Positions 8,071 to 16,642 of a stretch of 51,928 bases of DNA are shown in pieces. The stretch spans positions 1 to 51,928 of the forward strand of contig CAZMNN010000017.1 in assembly GCA_964567665.1 (NCBI GenBank), written 5' to 3'. A program made the translations under genes and the position numbers. Position 1 is the stretch's first letter, and each line of letters starts with the position of its first letter. Source of the stretch: UBA1731 sp964567665. Lineage in GTDB: Bacteria > Verrucomicrobiota > Kiritimatiellia > RFP12 > UBA1067. The notes under the pieces are model-generated. The model was not told where the DNA came from, made no database searches, and saw nothing but the letters and a program-made list of their open reading frames with translations.

Positions 8071-9153
8071 ATGAAAGAGAGACTTTACTCGCTTGACCTG
8101 CTAAGAGGTCTGGACATGATTCTGCTGGTAGTGATCGGCCCGATTGTCAAGGCGGCCGACTCCGTATGGCATCTGCCGCCGGCGTTCATTGGACAGTTCC
8201 GCCACGGCTGGGAATGCTTCACCCTGTGGGACATCATCATGCCGCTCTTCATATTCATGTGCGGAGCGGCCGTGCCGTATGCTCTCGGCAGACGGCTTGA
8301 AGGCGGGAAGGCCGGTGTCGCATACTGGAGACATGTGATTGTGCGCGTGGCTTTGCTTTGGATCCTCGGCATGGTCGTGCAGGGCAGCCTCCTCACCTTC
8401 GACTGGCACAGGATGTCGCCGTATTCAAACACCCTCCAGTCGATTGCGTCCGGATATCTCATCGCCGCCTGCGCGATGCTGATTCCGTCGATGAGACTGC
8501 GCATCGCAGTGCCTGTTGCGCTTGCGGCCGTCTACACGCTGATGCTTGCCGTCGGCGGGGACTACACGGAGTTCGGGAACTTCGCCTTCAAGGTTGACCA
8601 CGCAATCCTTTCAGCGCTGCTTCCTGCGGACAATCCGTTCGTCGCAAAGCCGAGCTGCTACACGTGGTTTGCTACGTCGCTCATGTTTGGTGCCATGACG
8701 CTTTGCGGAAGTTTCGCCGCCGAGATTCTGCGCGGGGAGGGTGAGAAGCGGACGAAGGCGGTGAGGCTGTTCGTCTATGGGGCGGCGCTTGAGGCGGCAG
8801 GATGGGTCGCTGCGGTGTGGATTCCAGCCATCAAGCCGATATTTACGCTCTCGTTCACAGCGCAGGCAATGGGATGGTGCGTCATATCGCTTGCAGTCCT
8901 GTATGTGCTGACTGATGTCATGCGGCTCCGCAAAGGGCTTGGCGTGGTCATCCTCTTCGGACAGTGCGCCCTTGCCGCATACCTGATAGGCGGCTTCTTC
9001 CGCCCGGTGCCGGCCCGTCTTGCGGAGATTCTTACGCAGGGTTTTCCGTACGCTTTCGGGTTGAAGGACGCAATGCCGTTCGTCAATGCGGTTGCAGTGT
9101 CCGTGGTGATTGCTGCGGCGCTTGCGGTCTGGCGCACGGTTCGCAGGAAGTGA
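8071..9153 (+). CDS. DUF5009 / HGSNAT-like membrane acyltransferase family protein
   Basis: 360 aa, polytopic, about ten hydrophobic segments. The N-terminus RLYSLDLLRGLDMILL and PLFIFMCGAAVPYALGRR match the DUF5009/COG4299 family related to heparan-alpha-glucosaminide N-acetyltransferase, whose members acetylate sugars across a membrane using cytosolic acetyl-CoA. ATG 8071 has an AGAGGGGG stretch at about 6-13 nt; a GTG at 8065 would add only two residues. The gene stands 42 nt after purB. Glycan acetylation is a family-based inference, and the enzyme could act on exogenous amino sugars or on envelope sugars. A hairpin follows at 9160. Confidence 0.8.
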   Translation: MKERLYSLDLLRGLDMILLVVIGPIVKAADSVWHLPPAFIGQFRHGWECFTLWDIIMPLFIFMCGAAVPYALGRRLEGGKAGVAYWRHVIVRVALLWILGMVVQGSLLTFDWHRMSPYSNTLQSIASGYLIAACAMLIPSMRLRIAVPVALAAVYTLMLAVGGDYTEFGNFAFKVDHAILSALLPADNPFVAKPSCYTWFATSLMFGAMTLCGSFAAEILRGEGEKRTKAVRLFVYGAALEAAGWVAAVWIPAIKPIFTLSFTAQAMGWCVISLAVLYVLTDVMRLRKGLGVVILFGQCALAAYLIGGFFRPVPARLAEILTQGFPYAFGLKDAMPFVNAVAVSVVIAAALAVWRTVRRK

Positions 9154-9159
9154 CGAGCT

Positions 9160-9179
9160 GTGCGGCGATTCCGCCGCAC
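9160..9179 (+). other. Strong hairpin without a T-run
   Basis: GTGCGGCG (9160-9167), loop ATTC, CGCCGCAC (9172-9179). Only isolated T residues follow, so it may be a weak or Rho-assisted terminator, or a 3'-end stabiliser for the DUF5009 mRNA. Confidence 0.5.
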
Positions 9180-9181
9180 TC

Positions 9182-9210
9182 TTGAGTTGGACGCCGTTTT
9201 CTGATATGCT
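9182..9210 (+). promoter_or_regulatory. Promoter of the KduD/RhaT/GH109 operon
   Basis: TTGAGT (9182-9187), 17-nt spacer, TATGCT (9205-9210). Leader of about 23 nt containing AAAGGGAGA before ATG 9240. Confidence 0.6.
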
Positions 9211-9239
9211 ACCACACAAACAACGAAAGGGAGACAGAC

Positions 9240-10004
9240 ATGATTCTTGAGAAGTTCAAGCTGGATGGCAAGGTCGCGATTGTGACCGGCGGTGGACGCG
9301 GCATCGGACAGGCCTATGCGGTCGGTCTTGCGGAGGCAGGTGCGGATGTCGCCATCGTGGATGTGATACCGATGGACGAGACAATCGCCGCAATCAAGAG
9401 TCTCGGCCGCAAGGCGATCGGCATCAAGGCCGATCTCTCGAAGGGCGAGAAGGAGGCTCCGAAGATAGTTGCGAAGGTCGTGCGAAGCCTTGGCTCTGTG
9501 GACATCCTCGTGAACAATGCCGGAATCATCCGCCGCGAGCCGTTCCTTGAGCACAGCGCGAAGAACTGGAACGACGTCATATCGATAAACCTCTCCACGC
9601 CGTTCTTCCTCTCTCAGGCCGCCGCCGCACAGATGGTGAAGCAGGGCAAGGGCGGCAAGATCATAAACATCGGCTCGATGCTGTCATTCCAGGGCGGCAT
9701 ACTGATACCTGGCTATGCGGCGGCGAAGGGCGGAATCAAGTCGCTCACGATGCTGATGGCCAATGAGCTTTCGAAGCACGGCATCTGCGTGAATGCGATC
9801 GCGCCCGGCTACATCGCCACGGAGAACACCCGTCCGATCCGGGAGGACAAGAAGCGCAACAAGGCGATTCTCGACCGCATTCCGGCGGGACGCTGGGGTA
9901 CGCCGGAAGACCTGAAGGGACTGTGCGTGTTTCTCGCTTCGCCGGCATCCGATTATGTGACCGGCTTCATGTACGCTTGCGACGGCGGCTGGCTTGCCCG
10001 CTGA
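9240..10004 (+). CDS. KduD-like short-chain dehydrogenase (2-dehydro-3-deoxy-D-gluconate / gluconate 5-dehydrogenase type)
   Basis: 254 aa, classical SDR. The cofactor loop is TGGGRGIG (residues ~17-24), with NNAG, the catalytic Ser in NIGSML and YAAAK as the Tyr/Lys pair. The opening MILEKFKLDGKVAIVTGG is typical of KduD and related gluconate dehydrogenases that act in uronate and deoxy-sugar breakdown. AAAGGGAGA is well placed upstream. It leads a three-gene set with a RhaT-like transporter and a GH109 enzyme, so a role in degrading an imported sugar acid or deoxy sugar is plausible. Exact substrate not determinable; SDRs with the same motifs include L-fucose and rhamnose dehydrogenases. 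Confidence 0.82.
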   Translation: MILEKFKLDGKVAIVTGGGRGIGQAYAVGLAEAGADVAIVDVIPMDETIAAIKSLGRKAIGIKADLSKGEKEAPKIVAKVVRSLGSVDILVNNAGIIRREPFLEHSAKNWNDVISINLSTPFFLSQAAAAQMVKQGKGGKIINIGSMLSFQGGILIPGYAAAKGGIKSLTMLMANELSKHGICVNAIAPGYIATENTRPIREDKKRNKAILDRIPAGRWGTPEDLKGLCVFLASPASDYVTGFMYACDGGWLAR

Positions 10005-10040
10005 TCATCCTGTCGCTGAACACCGATTGAGGAGACTGCA

Positions 10041-11060
10041 GTGGATTCTGTGCTTGGTATGTTGATTTTCTGCGCCGGCGGTCTTGCCGGCGCGACATTC
10101 CTTCTTCCGGCCCGCGGCGTGAAAGGGTGGGCATACGAGAGCTGGTGGCTCGTCTACGTGTTCATCGGCCTGATAGTTTGTCCGCCGGTGATTTGCTACT
10201 TCACCGTTCCGGATTTCTGGAATGTCGCCATGTCCGCCCCGGCTTCGACGCTCATCCGGTGTGCCGGATTCGGTGCGATGTGGGGAGTCGGTGCCCTCGC
10301 GTGGGGATTGATGGTGCGCTACCTCGGCATCGGGCTTGGCCTGGCCATCGGGTGCGGTCTCTGCGCCGCCACTGGTACGCTCATTCCGCCGATCGTTACG
10401 GGACACGCCGGCGACCTTGTTAAGGATGCCGGTGCGCTTACCGTTCTCGGTGGCGTGGTGGGTTCCCTTGTGGGAATCGTGTTCGTGGGTCTTGCCGGTA
10501 AATCGAAAGAGGCGGAGATGCCGGATGAGGTCAAGCGCAAGGCCGTCGCCGAGTTCGACTTCCGGAAAGGTGTGATCACGGCGGTTGTCGCCGGCGTGTT
10601 TTCCGCCGGCATGAACTTTGGGCTGCAGGGCGCTGAGGCGATCGAGAACGCCGCCGTGGCTGCCGGTGCAAAGGCCTGCTGGCGCGGTATGCCGGTCATC
10701 ATGGTCGTGCTGTGGGGCGGCTTTGCCGTTGAGCTGCTGTGGTGCATCCAGCAGAACTTCAAGAACAGGACGTTCGGCGACTACCTCAAGTTCTCTCCGC
10801 GCAATTTCGTTCTCAGCGCGGCGGTCGGCGTGATATGGGTTCTGCAGTTCGTCTGTACAAAGGCGGGCGAGCCGCTGATGGGCGATCTCAAGTACATATC
10901 GTTCGCCGTCATGATGGCGTCCACAATCTTCTTCTCGACCGTGATCGGCATCATGCTCGGTGAATGGAAGGGCGTCGGCGCCAGGACGAAGGCGTTCCTC
11001 GCTCTCGGCACCGCCATACTTGTCGCGAGTTTCTGCATAATTTCAGTCGGGTCAAAGTGA
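10041..11060 (+). CDS. RhaT-like sugar/H+ symporter
   Basis: 339 aa with ten predicted membrane segments arranged in two halves. It resembles the L-rhamnose:proton symporter family of the drug/metabolite transporter superfamily, with features such as the opening membrane segment ending in FLLPARGVKGWAYESWW, PASTLIRCAGFGAMWGVG and GMPVIMVVLWGGF. Start is the GTG at 10041, with GAGGAG about 7 nt upstream. It lies 36 nt after the dehydrogenase and 32 nt before the GH109 gene, so it probably brings in the sugar handled by this operon. Rhamnose itself is not proven; no rhamnose isomerase or kinase is in the window. Confidence 0.8.
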   Translation: MDSVLGMLIFCAGGLAGATFLLPARGVKGWAYESWWLVYVFIGLIVCPPVICYFTVPDFWNVAMSAPASTLIRCAGFGAMWGVGALAWGLMVRYLGIGLGLAIGCGLCAATGTLIPPIVTGHAGDLVKDAGALTVLGGVVGSLVGIVFVGLAGKSKEAEMPDEVKRKAVAEFDFRKGVITAVVAGVFSAGMNFGLQGAEAIENAAVAAGAKACWRGMPVIMVVLWGGFAVELLWCIQQNFKNRTFGDYLKFSPRNFVLSAAVGVIWVLQFVCTKAGEPLMGDLKYISFAVMMASTIFFSTVIGIMLGEWKGVGARTKAFLALGTAILVASFCIISVGSK

Positions 11061-11092
11061 CCTTTCGGCTTCCACCACAAAGGAGACGGTAA

Positions 11093-12574
11093 ATGGATAC
11101 GAATCGCAGGGATTTTCTGAAGGGAACCGCATGGATGGGGGCTGCGGCGGTAGCGGCCGGATGCATGAGCGCAAAGAACGCTCCGTGCTTTGGCGCGGGC
11201 GGCTCCATGTTCGGGTTTTGCGCAAAACCCATGAAGAAGATCAGAGTTGGCTTGGTCGGTCTCGGTTGCCGTGGCAGTGGGGCGCTGCTTCGCATAGCGA
11301 GCATTCCCGGTGTCACCGTGACGGCGCTTTGCGACATCGATCAGTGGCGCGTGGACAAGCAGCAGAAGAGGCTCGTGGACAGCGGAAAGCAGAAGGCGAA
11401 GGAGTTCGTCGGCGAGGATGCATACCGCAGGATGTGCGACTGGGACGGAATCGACTGCGTCTACAACACCACTCCGTGGCAGCTGCACGTCCCTGTGGCG
11501 CTTGCCGCCATGCGCGGCGGAAAACACGCATTCGTGGAGGTGCCGAGCGCGTTCACGGTGGAGGAGTGCTGGGAGCTTGTGGAAACCTCCGAGAAGACGC
11601 GCCTCAACTGTATGCAGCTTGAGAACTGCTGCTACGGCGAGGCGGAGATGCTTGCGCTCAATCTCTGCCGACAGGGGCTGCTCGGCGATATCGTTCATGG
11701 CGAAGGCGCGTACATCCACGATCTCCGCACCTACAACTACAACGACGGCAACGATGACAGCGCATACTGGAATCATTGGCGACTGCGCTGGAACAGGGAG
11801 CACAAGGGCAACCAGTATGTCACGCACGGCCTCATTCCGTTGATGGAGTGCATGGGAATCAACCGAGGCGACCGCTTCGACTATCTTGTGTCGCTCGAAT
11901 CGAACCAGTTCAACTTCGAGGCGTACGCCAAGGCCAAATATCCCGCCGGTGACTGGCATCACGATCTCAAGGTCGAGATGGGCGACATGAACACCACGCT
12001 CGTGAAGACGGTCAAGGGACGCTCAATAATGATTCAGCACGACGTCTCCTCTCCGCGTCCGTATTCGCGCATCAACAAGATCACCGGAACGAAGGGCATC
12101 TTCGCCGGCGGCGATTTTCAGTACGGCGACAAGGCCGTCACGACAGAATGGCCTGTCCGTTTTGGCTGGGAGACAAAGCCCGGCGAGGGCGTGCATTCGT
12201 ACTTCTCCGAGGCGAAGCAGAAGGAGCTTCGTGAGACGTACAGGCATCCGTACTGGAAGCAGGCCGGAGAGATCGCCATGAAGGTTGGCGGGCATGGCGG
12301 CATGGACTTCCTCATGGATCTCCGCTGGGCCTACTGCCTTCAGAACGGCATCCCGCTTGACACGAACGTCTACGATCTTGCGGCCTCCTGCTGTATCGGG
12401 GAGCTTTCCGAGAAGTCGGTGCGAAACCGCTCCTGCTCGATGGACATCCCTGACTTCACGCGAGGTGAGTGGAAGAACCGGAAGCCTTGCGGCATCAACG
12501 AGATCGACCTCACGAAAATGGGCGACCTTGCTGTTGCGGGCGTCATGAAGGACAAAGCGGCATTGAATGTCTGA
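11093..12574 (+). CDS. GH109-type NAD-dependent glycosidase (alpha-N-acetylgalactosaminidase family) with Tat-like leader
   Basis: 493 aa. The N-terminus MDTNRRDFLKGTAWMG carries a Tat-type RRDFLK motif plus a hydrophobic stretch and a Cys (AAGCMS) that could act as a lipobox. A Gfo/Idh/MocA fold follows (VGLVGLGCRGSG) with the GH109 hallmarks VEVPSAFTVEECW and QLENCCYGE, and a downstream HIS/TYR-containing region (GEGAYIHDLR). GH109 enzymes use tightly bound NAD to remove terminal alpha-GalNAc (blood group A, mucin) by an oxidation-elimination route. AAAGGAGA precedes ATG 11093. The stop overlaps the start of the next gene by 8 nt. Family clear; GalNAc specificity is by analogy, as several Gfo/Idh proteins look alike. 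Confidence 0.83.
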   Translation: MDTNRRDFLKGTAWMGAAAVAAGCMSAKNAPCFGAGGSMFGFCAKPMKKIRVGLVGLGCRGSGALLRIASIPGVTVTALCDIDQWRVDKQQKRLVDSGKQKAKEFVGEDAYRRMCDWDGIDCVYNTTPWQLHVPVALAAMRGGKHAFVEVPSAFTVEECWELVETSEKTRLNCMQLENCCYGEAEMLALNLCRQGLLGDIVHGEGAYIHDLRTYNYNDGNDDSAYWNHWRLRWNREHKGNQYVTHGLIPLMECMGINRGDRFDYLVSLESNQFNFEAYAKAKYPAGDWHHDLKVEMGDMNTTLVKTVKGRSIMIQHDVSSPRPYSRINKITGTKGIFAGGDFQYGDKAVTTEWPVRFGWETKPGEGVHSYFSEAKQKELRETYRHPYWKQAGEIAMKVGGHGGMDFLMDLRWAYCLQNGIPLDTNVYDLAASCCIGELSEKSVRNRSCSMDIPDFTRGEWKNRKPCGINEIDLTKMGDLAVAGVMKDKAALNV

Positions 12575-14843
12575 CATGGATGCCGTTGAGTTGCTGGCGC
12601 CGGCGGGTTCGTTCGACACGGCAATGTCCGCGTTCGACGCCGGTGCCGATGCCGTGTACCTCGGCCTGGATGCGTTTTCAGCACGCGCCCAGGCCGTAAA
12701 CTTCACCGTCGAACAGCTTTCGGACTTGCTTTCTTTCGCCCGCGCCAAGGGACGCAAGGTGTATGTGACGTTCAACACCCTGCTTGACGAGGATGAATTG
12801 CCGGAGGCGGTCGAACGGCTTGCCGTGCTTGAGGAGCTGGCTCCTGATGCCCTCATCGTGCAGGATCTTGGCGTGGCCCGCCTTGTGAGATTGCATTTCC
12901 CTTCACTCGCCATCCATGCATCCACACAGCTTGTGGCGCACAACCTTGAGGGTGTGCTTGCGATGCGGGAGCTTGGTTTCAGCCGCGTGGTTCTTGCCCG
13001 CGAACTTCCGCTCGCCGACATACGTTCCATAGCGCAGCGGTGTGGATGCGAACTTGAGGTGTTCGTGCATGGAGCGCTCTGCTATTCGATATCCGGACTT
13101 TGCCTCTTTTCCGCGATGGAGCGCGGAAGGAGCGGAAACAGGGGGCGCTGCGCGTACTGTTGCAGGCTGCCTTACGCTGATTCGACAGGAGGCAGGACGC
13201 TCCCGTTTTCGATGAAGGATCTTCGCCTGGATGATCGCTTGGAGGATCTGCGCGACGCCGGAGTCGCTTCGCTCAAGATCGAGGGACGGATGAAGTCCAG
13301 CCTTTATGTCGCATCCGTCGTCAAGAGATACCGTGAACTTCTCGACTTTGGGAAGTCCGGCACGTCACGCGCTGATCTTGAGACGGTCTTTTCAAGGCAG
13401 ACTACGCATCTGTATGTGGATGGGTGGCGGCAGGACAGTTCGCAGCTGATAGACCCTGAAAACCTTGGACATCAAGGCACACCGGTCGGCGTTGTGAAGC
13501 GCCTTACGAAAGACCGCAACGGGCGCACTTGGCTGCGTATGCACACATCTCGTGCGCTTGAGAAGCACGATGGGCTTCAGTTCGCGATTGCCGGAACGGA
13601 TGCATCCGGCGATCACGGCCGCCCGTTGGGCATGGGCATAGGCGAGATGCGTCTGGCGATTTCCCGAAAACCGGTGTTCGAGGCTCCTGCCGGAAGCGAC
13701 GTGGAAATAGAGGTTTCCGATCCGCAGCTTCTCGATGCGCTTTCGTCGGCATTCAGCGATGTCTGCCGTAAGGGCGGCAGACGTTCGGATGGATGTGCCG
13801 TCGAGGTGCGATGCGCAATGTCCAACGCCGTCAAGCGGCGGTTTCCGTCGCCGTCGTTCAGGGCTTCGGACTATCCGGGCACGAAAGCATTGGATGTCAC
13901 CGTTCGCATCTCCGCCGGTTCGGTGGAGACCAGTGCGGGCGGAGAGACGGTTGTGGAGGCGATCGTCGCCGCCCAGAGGGCGCAGCATCCTGAATCTACG
14001 TCTGCCGCCGTGCGCAGATGTTTTGAGAGACTTGGCGGAACGGGGTGGAGGCTATCTTCGCTCGCCGTTTATGACGCCGAGGGCATCTTTGTTCCGGCAT
14101 CGACGTTGAATTCGCTTCGCCGGAGCCTTGTCTCGAAACTCGACGCCTCTGCGGTTCGCCGCAGGATGGAGAAGGTCGAGAGCGTTAAGGCGGCACTGTC
14201 CAGTGAAGCCGGGCGGCCTGAAGCCGACGGAAAACTGTCCCCGCTCAACGTCGTGAAGGTGCGGCTTGGGCAGCCTGTTCCGGATGGTCAGTGGAGTGAG
14301 GTCGTAGTCGTCATCGGACACGACGGCGACGTTTCCGGATACGGTGTCGATGCGCGTCTTGCGCTTCCGGTGTTCACAAAGGAGGATTCGTTCAATAGGC
14401 TTCGCGGAAGGGTGAAGACATTGCTTCGCGCCGGCTTCCGCAGATGGGAGGCGGCGGATTTCGCAGGGCTGAGGATGCTCAAGTCTTTGGGGGTGGAGGA
14501 TGTAACGGCGGACTGGACGCTCTACGCATTCAATTCGCAGTCTGCGCTGGCTCTCTCGGAACTTGGAGTAAGGCGTTGTGTGATGTCCCCTGAAAGCGGG
14601 CGAGGAGCGGCGTACAGTTCCCGCGCTGTGGATGTGGAGCATCTTTCACGGCAGTCGACTCCGCTGTTCATCAGCGTGACAAGACCGGCTTCGGATGACC
14701 TGTCTGTGCTGACGGGTGTGGACGGACAGCGGTTCACCACGTTCAGGCTTGATGGACTGTGGATTACGACGAATGTCCAGCCTCGGACGTTTCAGGTGCC
14801 GTCCGGCGCATCATCGCGGCTTGATCTCAGCTGGGATCCGTAA
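12567..14843 (+). CDS. U32 peptidase-family protein (RlhA/TrhP-like)
   Basis: 758 aa. The N-terminal half is a U32 'peptidase' module: ELLAPAGSFDTAMSAFDAGA, the AVYLGLDAFSAR strand, VFVHGALCYSISGLC and the cysteine cluster RGRCAYCCRLPY, which in this family binds an iron-sulfur cluster. C-terminal region ~350-758 corresponds to the DUF3656-type extension. Known members such as E. coli RlhA and TrhP modify RNA (hydroxycytidine in 23S rRNA, hydroxyuridine in tRNA) using prephenate-dependent chemistry; others are annotated as collagenases. RNA hydroxylation is therefore the more likely role. The start ATG 12567 overlaps the GH109 stop by 8 nt. It is followed by a tRNA gene on the opposite strand. 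Confidence 0.85.
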   Translation: MSDMDAVELLAPAGSFDTAMSAFDAGADAVYLGLDAFSARAQAVNFTVEQLSDLLSFARAKGRKVYVTFNTLLDEDELPEAVERLAVLEELAPDALIVQDLGVARLVRLHFPSLAIHASTQLVAHNLEGVLAMRELGFSRVVLARELPLADIRSIAQRCGCELEVFVHGALCYSISGLCLFSAMERGRSGNRGRCAYCCRLPYADSTGGRTLPFSMKDLRLDDRLEDLRDAGVASLKIEGRMKSSLYVASVVKRYRELLDFGKSGTSRADLETVFSRQTTHLYVDGWRQDSSQLIDPENLGHQGTPVGVVKRLTKDRNGRTWLRMHTSRALEKHDGLQFAIAGTDASGDHGRPLGMGIGEMRLAISRKPVFEAPAGSDVEIEVSDPQLLDALSSAFSDVCRKGGRRSDGCAVEVRCAMSNAVKRRFPSPSFRASDYPGTKALDVTVRISAGSVETSAGGETVVEAIVAAQRAQHPESTSAAVRRCFERLGGTGWRLSSLAVYDAEGIFVPASTLNSLRRSLVSKLDASAVRRRMEKVESVKAALSSEAGRPEADGKLSPLNVVKVRLGQPVPDGQWSEVVVVIGHDGDVSGYGVDARLALPVFTKEDSFNRLRGRVKTLLRAGFRRWEAADFAGLRMLKSLGVEDVTADWTLYAFNSQSALALSELGVRRCVMSPESGRGAAYSSRAVDVEHLSRQSTPLFISVTRPASDDLSVLTGVDGQRFTTFRLDGLWITTNVQPRTFQVPSGASSRLDLSWDP

Positions 14844-14924
14844 ATCACGCGACATGGATGCGGACATGGTCTTCAAAGGAGCTTCAAGCCGACGCAATGA
14901 GCCCCGTCGGCATGGAGGCGGGAT

Positions 14925-15001
14925 TGGTGCGACTGACTGGGATCGAACCAGCAACCTTCGGCTTCGGAGGCCAACGCTCTATCCAATTGAGCTACAGTCG
15001 C
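14925..15001 (-). tRNA. tRNA-Arg (anticodon CCG)
   Basis: 77 nt including an encoded CCA (TGG at 14925-14927 on the plus strand). Acceptor arms GCGACTG/CAGTCGC pair fully, D arm GCTC/GAGC, anticodon loop CTCCGAA with CCG at positions 34-36 and T arm CTGG-TTCGATC-CCAG. Reads the CGG arginine codon. Confidence 0.97.
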
Positions 15002-15073
15002 AATTCATTCGGCAGGGAGCAGGTGCGCCACCTTGGAGCAAGACTATGCCGCAGTGCGGAAAAACAGGGGTGT

Positions 15074-15102
15074 ACTATACAATATCCGGCAATCCAAGTC
15101 AA
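15074..15102 (-). promoter_or_regulatory. Promoter of tRNA-Arg
   Basis: On the minus strand TTGACT (15102-15097), 17-nt spacer, TATAGT (15079-15074), giving about 65 nt of 5' leader before the tRNA. It overlaps the divergent promoter region of xseA. Confidence 0.8.
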
Positions 15103-15109
15103 TGGTTTT

Positions 15110-15118
15110 TGGTATAAT
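15110..15118 (+). promoter_or_regulatory. Extended -10 promoter upstream of xseA
   Basis: TGG-TATAAT (TATAAT at 15113-15118) forms an extended -10 box; no good -35 is visible. The leader to ATG 15199 would be about 74 nt. Confidence 0.5.
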
Positions 15119-15198
15119 CAAGGCATTTGGGAAACCCCGGAAAGGGTTGCCGCAACGTAAAGAGACATGACGTATTGTGATAGCGGCAGCCGGTTGAT

Positions 15199-16470
15199 AT
15201 GGTGGAAGGATCAGACATAAGGAAGATATACGGAGTAAGCGAACTTACGGCCGTCATAAAAGGGCTTTTCAAGCCATTTGACAAGATATACGTCGAAGGC
15301 GAGATATCGGGCTGGAAACTTTACGCAAGCGGCCATGCGTATTTCACGCTCAAGGATGCCGAGGCGCAGATCTCCTGCGTGATGTTCGCCAGTTCGATTG
15401 AACGCTGCAGGGCGGCATCGCGGCTCAAGGACGGCGCAAAGGTCTGTCTCTACGGCAGATTGGATGTCTATGCGCCGCGCGGCAGCTATCAGCTGGTGGT
15501 CTTGGCCGCCAAGATCGCCGGAGAGGGCGATCTGATGGCGAAGTTCAACGAATTGAAGGAACGGCTTGAGAAGGAAGGACTGTTTGACCGTTCGCGCAAG
15601 CGTCCGCTTCCGTTTCTTCCGCACAGGATCGCCATCGTGACGTCGCCAGCGGGGGCGGTCATACACGACATGTGCACCGTGCTTACGCGGCGTTTTCCGA
15701 ATGTTGAGATAAGGCTCTATCCAGTAAAGGTGCAGGGCATCGGCGCGAAGGAGGAGATCGTTGAGGGCATTGAGTTCTTCAACCGGCGGTGTGGCTGGAT
15801 TCCGGATCTGCTGATAGTGGGGCGCGGTGGCGGATCGATAGAGGATTTGTGGCCGTTCAACGAAGAGTGCGTTGTGCGTGCGGTGTCCGCCTCGCGCATA
15901 CCGACAATCAGCGCAGTTGGACACGAGACGGATTTCACGCTGTGCGACTTCGCCGCAGATGTTCGCGCCGGAACGCCGTCGATTGCTGCGGAGATTGTAG
16001 TGCCGGACAAGATGAAACTGCTCAAGCAGGTCGAGGATCTGGCTTCGCGCCTCAGACGTGCGCCGCTGCACATGGGTGAAACGCTTGCGCAGAGGGTGGA
16101 TCATCTGTCGTTGCGTCTCGCCGCTGCGCTCAGGGATTGTTCCGTCCGCACGGGCAACCGCATTGACATCCTTTCCCGTCGGCTTGTTCCGTCGCTCAAG
16201 GAGGCGCTGCTCAGATCGGAGGCGCGCATCGTTCAGGCGGATCAGCGGCTTGTCTCATCCATGAACGCCGCCGTTGCGGCGGCTGGGCAACGTCTTGCCG
16301 CCGAGCGGGCAAAGCTCGCCTTGCTTGATCCCAGCAATCCGCTAAAGCGCGGGTATTCCCTTACGATTGACGGGGCTGGGCGCATCGTGCGTCGCGCACG
16401 GGATGTGCGTCCGGGCGATGAGCTGGTGACGCGCCTTTCCGACGGAGAAATCGCAAGCGTCGCCAAATGA
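15199..16470 (+). CDS. xseA: Exodeoxyribonuclease VII large subunit
   Basis: 423 aa, usual length for XseA. The N-terminal OB fold (residues ~5-100, KGLFKPFDKIYVEGEISGWK) binds single-stranded DNA; the nuclease domain carries RIAIVTSPAGAVIHDM, a conserved VGRGGGSIEDLWPFNEE block and GHETDFTLCDF. A helical C-terminal half follows, ending with PLKRGYSLT and a short Ser-Asp-Gly-rich tail. Degrades single-stranded DNA in repair together with XseB. No xseB candidate is visible downstream; the next gene is an unrelated ATPase. The start ATG 15199 lacks a strong Shine-Dalgarno, but it directly precedes conserved sequence. Confidence 0.96.
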   Translation: MVEGSDIRKIYGVSELTAVIKGLFKPFDKIYVEGEISGWKLYASGHAYFTLKDAEAQISCVMFASSIERCRAASRLKDGAKVCLYGRLDVYAPRGSYQLVVLAAKIAGEGDLMAKFNELKERLEKEGLFDRSRKRPLPFLPHRIAIVTSPAGAVIHDMCTVLTRRFPNVEIRLYPVKVQGIGAKEEIVEGIEFFNRRCGWIPDLLIVGRGGGSIEDLWPFNEECVVRAVSASRIPTISAVGHETDFTLCDFAADVRAGTPSIAAEIVVPDKMKLLKQVEDLASRLRRAPLHMGETLAQRVDHLSLRLAAALRDCSVRTGNRIDILSRRLVPSLKEALLRSEARIVQADQRLVSSMNAAVAAAGQRLAAERAKLALLDPSNPLKRGYSLTIDGAGRIVRRARDVRPGDELVTRLSDGEIASVAK

Positions 16471-16642
16471 CGGCAGTCGGAATAGAAGCGGCATATGCTG
16501 CTGTCTTCTCGATGAACAGGCCTCCTCTTCGCCGCTCCCCATGTCCTTCCTTTTTCGCTGGCCCATTAGATATTGCCATTTGCGGAATACTGCCTGTATG
16601 AGAAAGTGTGTGGATACACGGATATTAGTACAGGAGTGAGAT

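Noticed and set aside
9160..9179. Full intrinsic terminator
   Set aside because: The stem is strong but there is no T-run; kept only as a hairpin.
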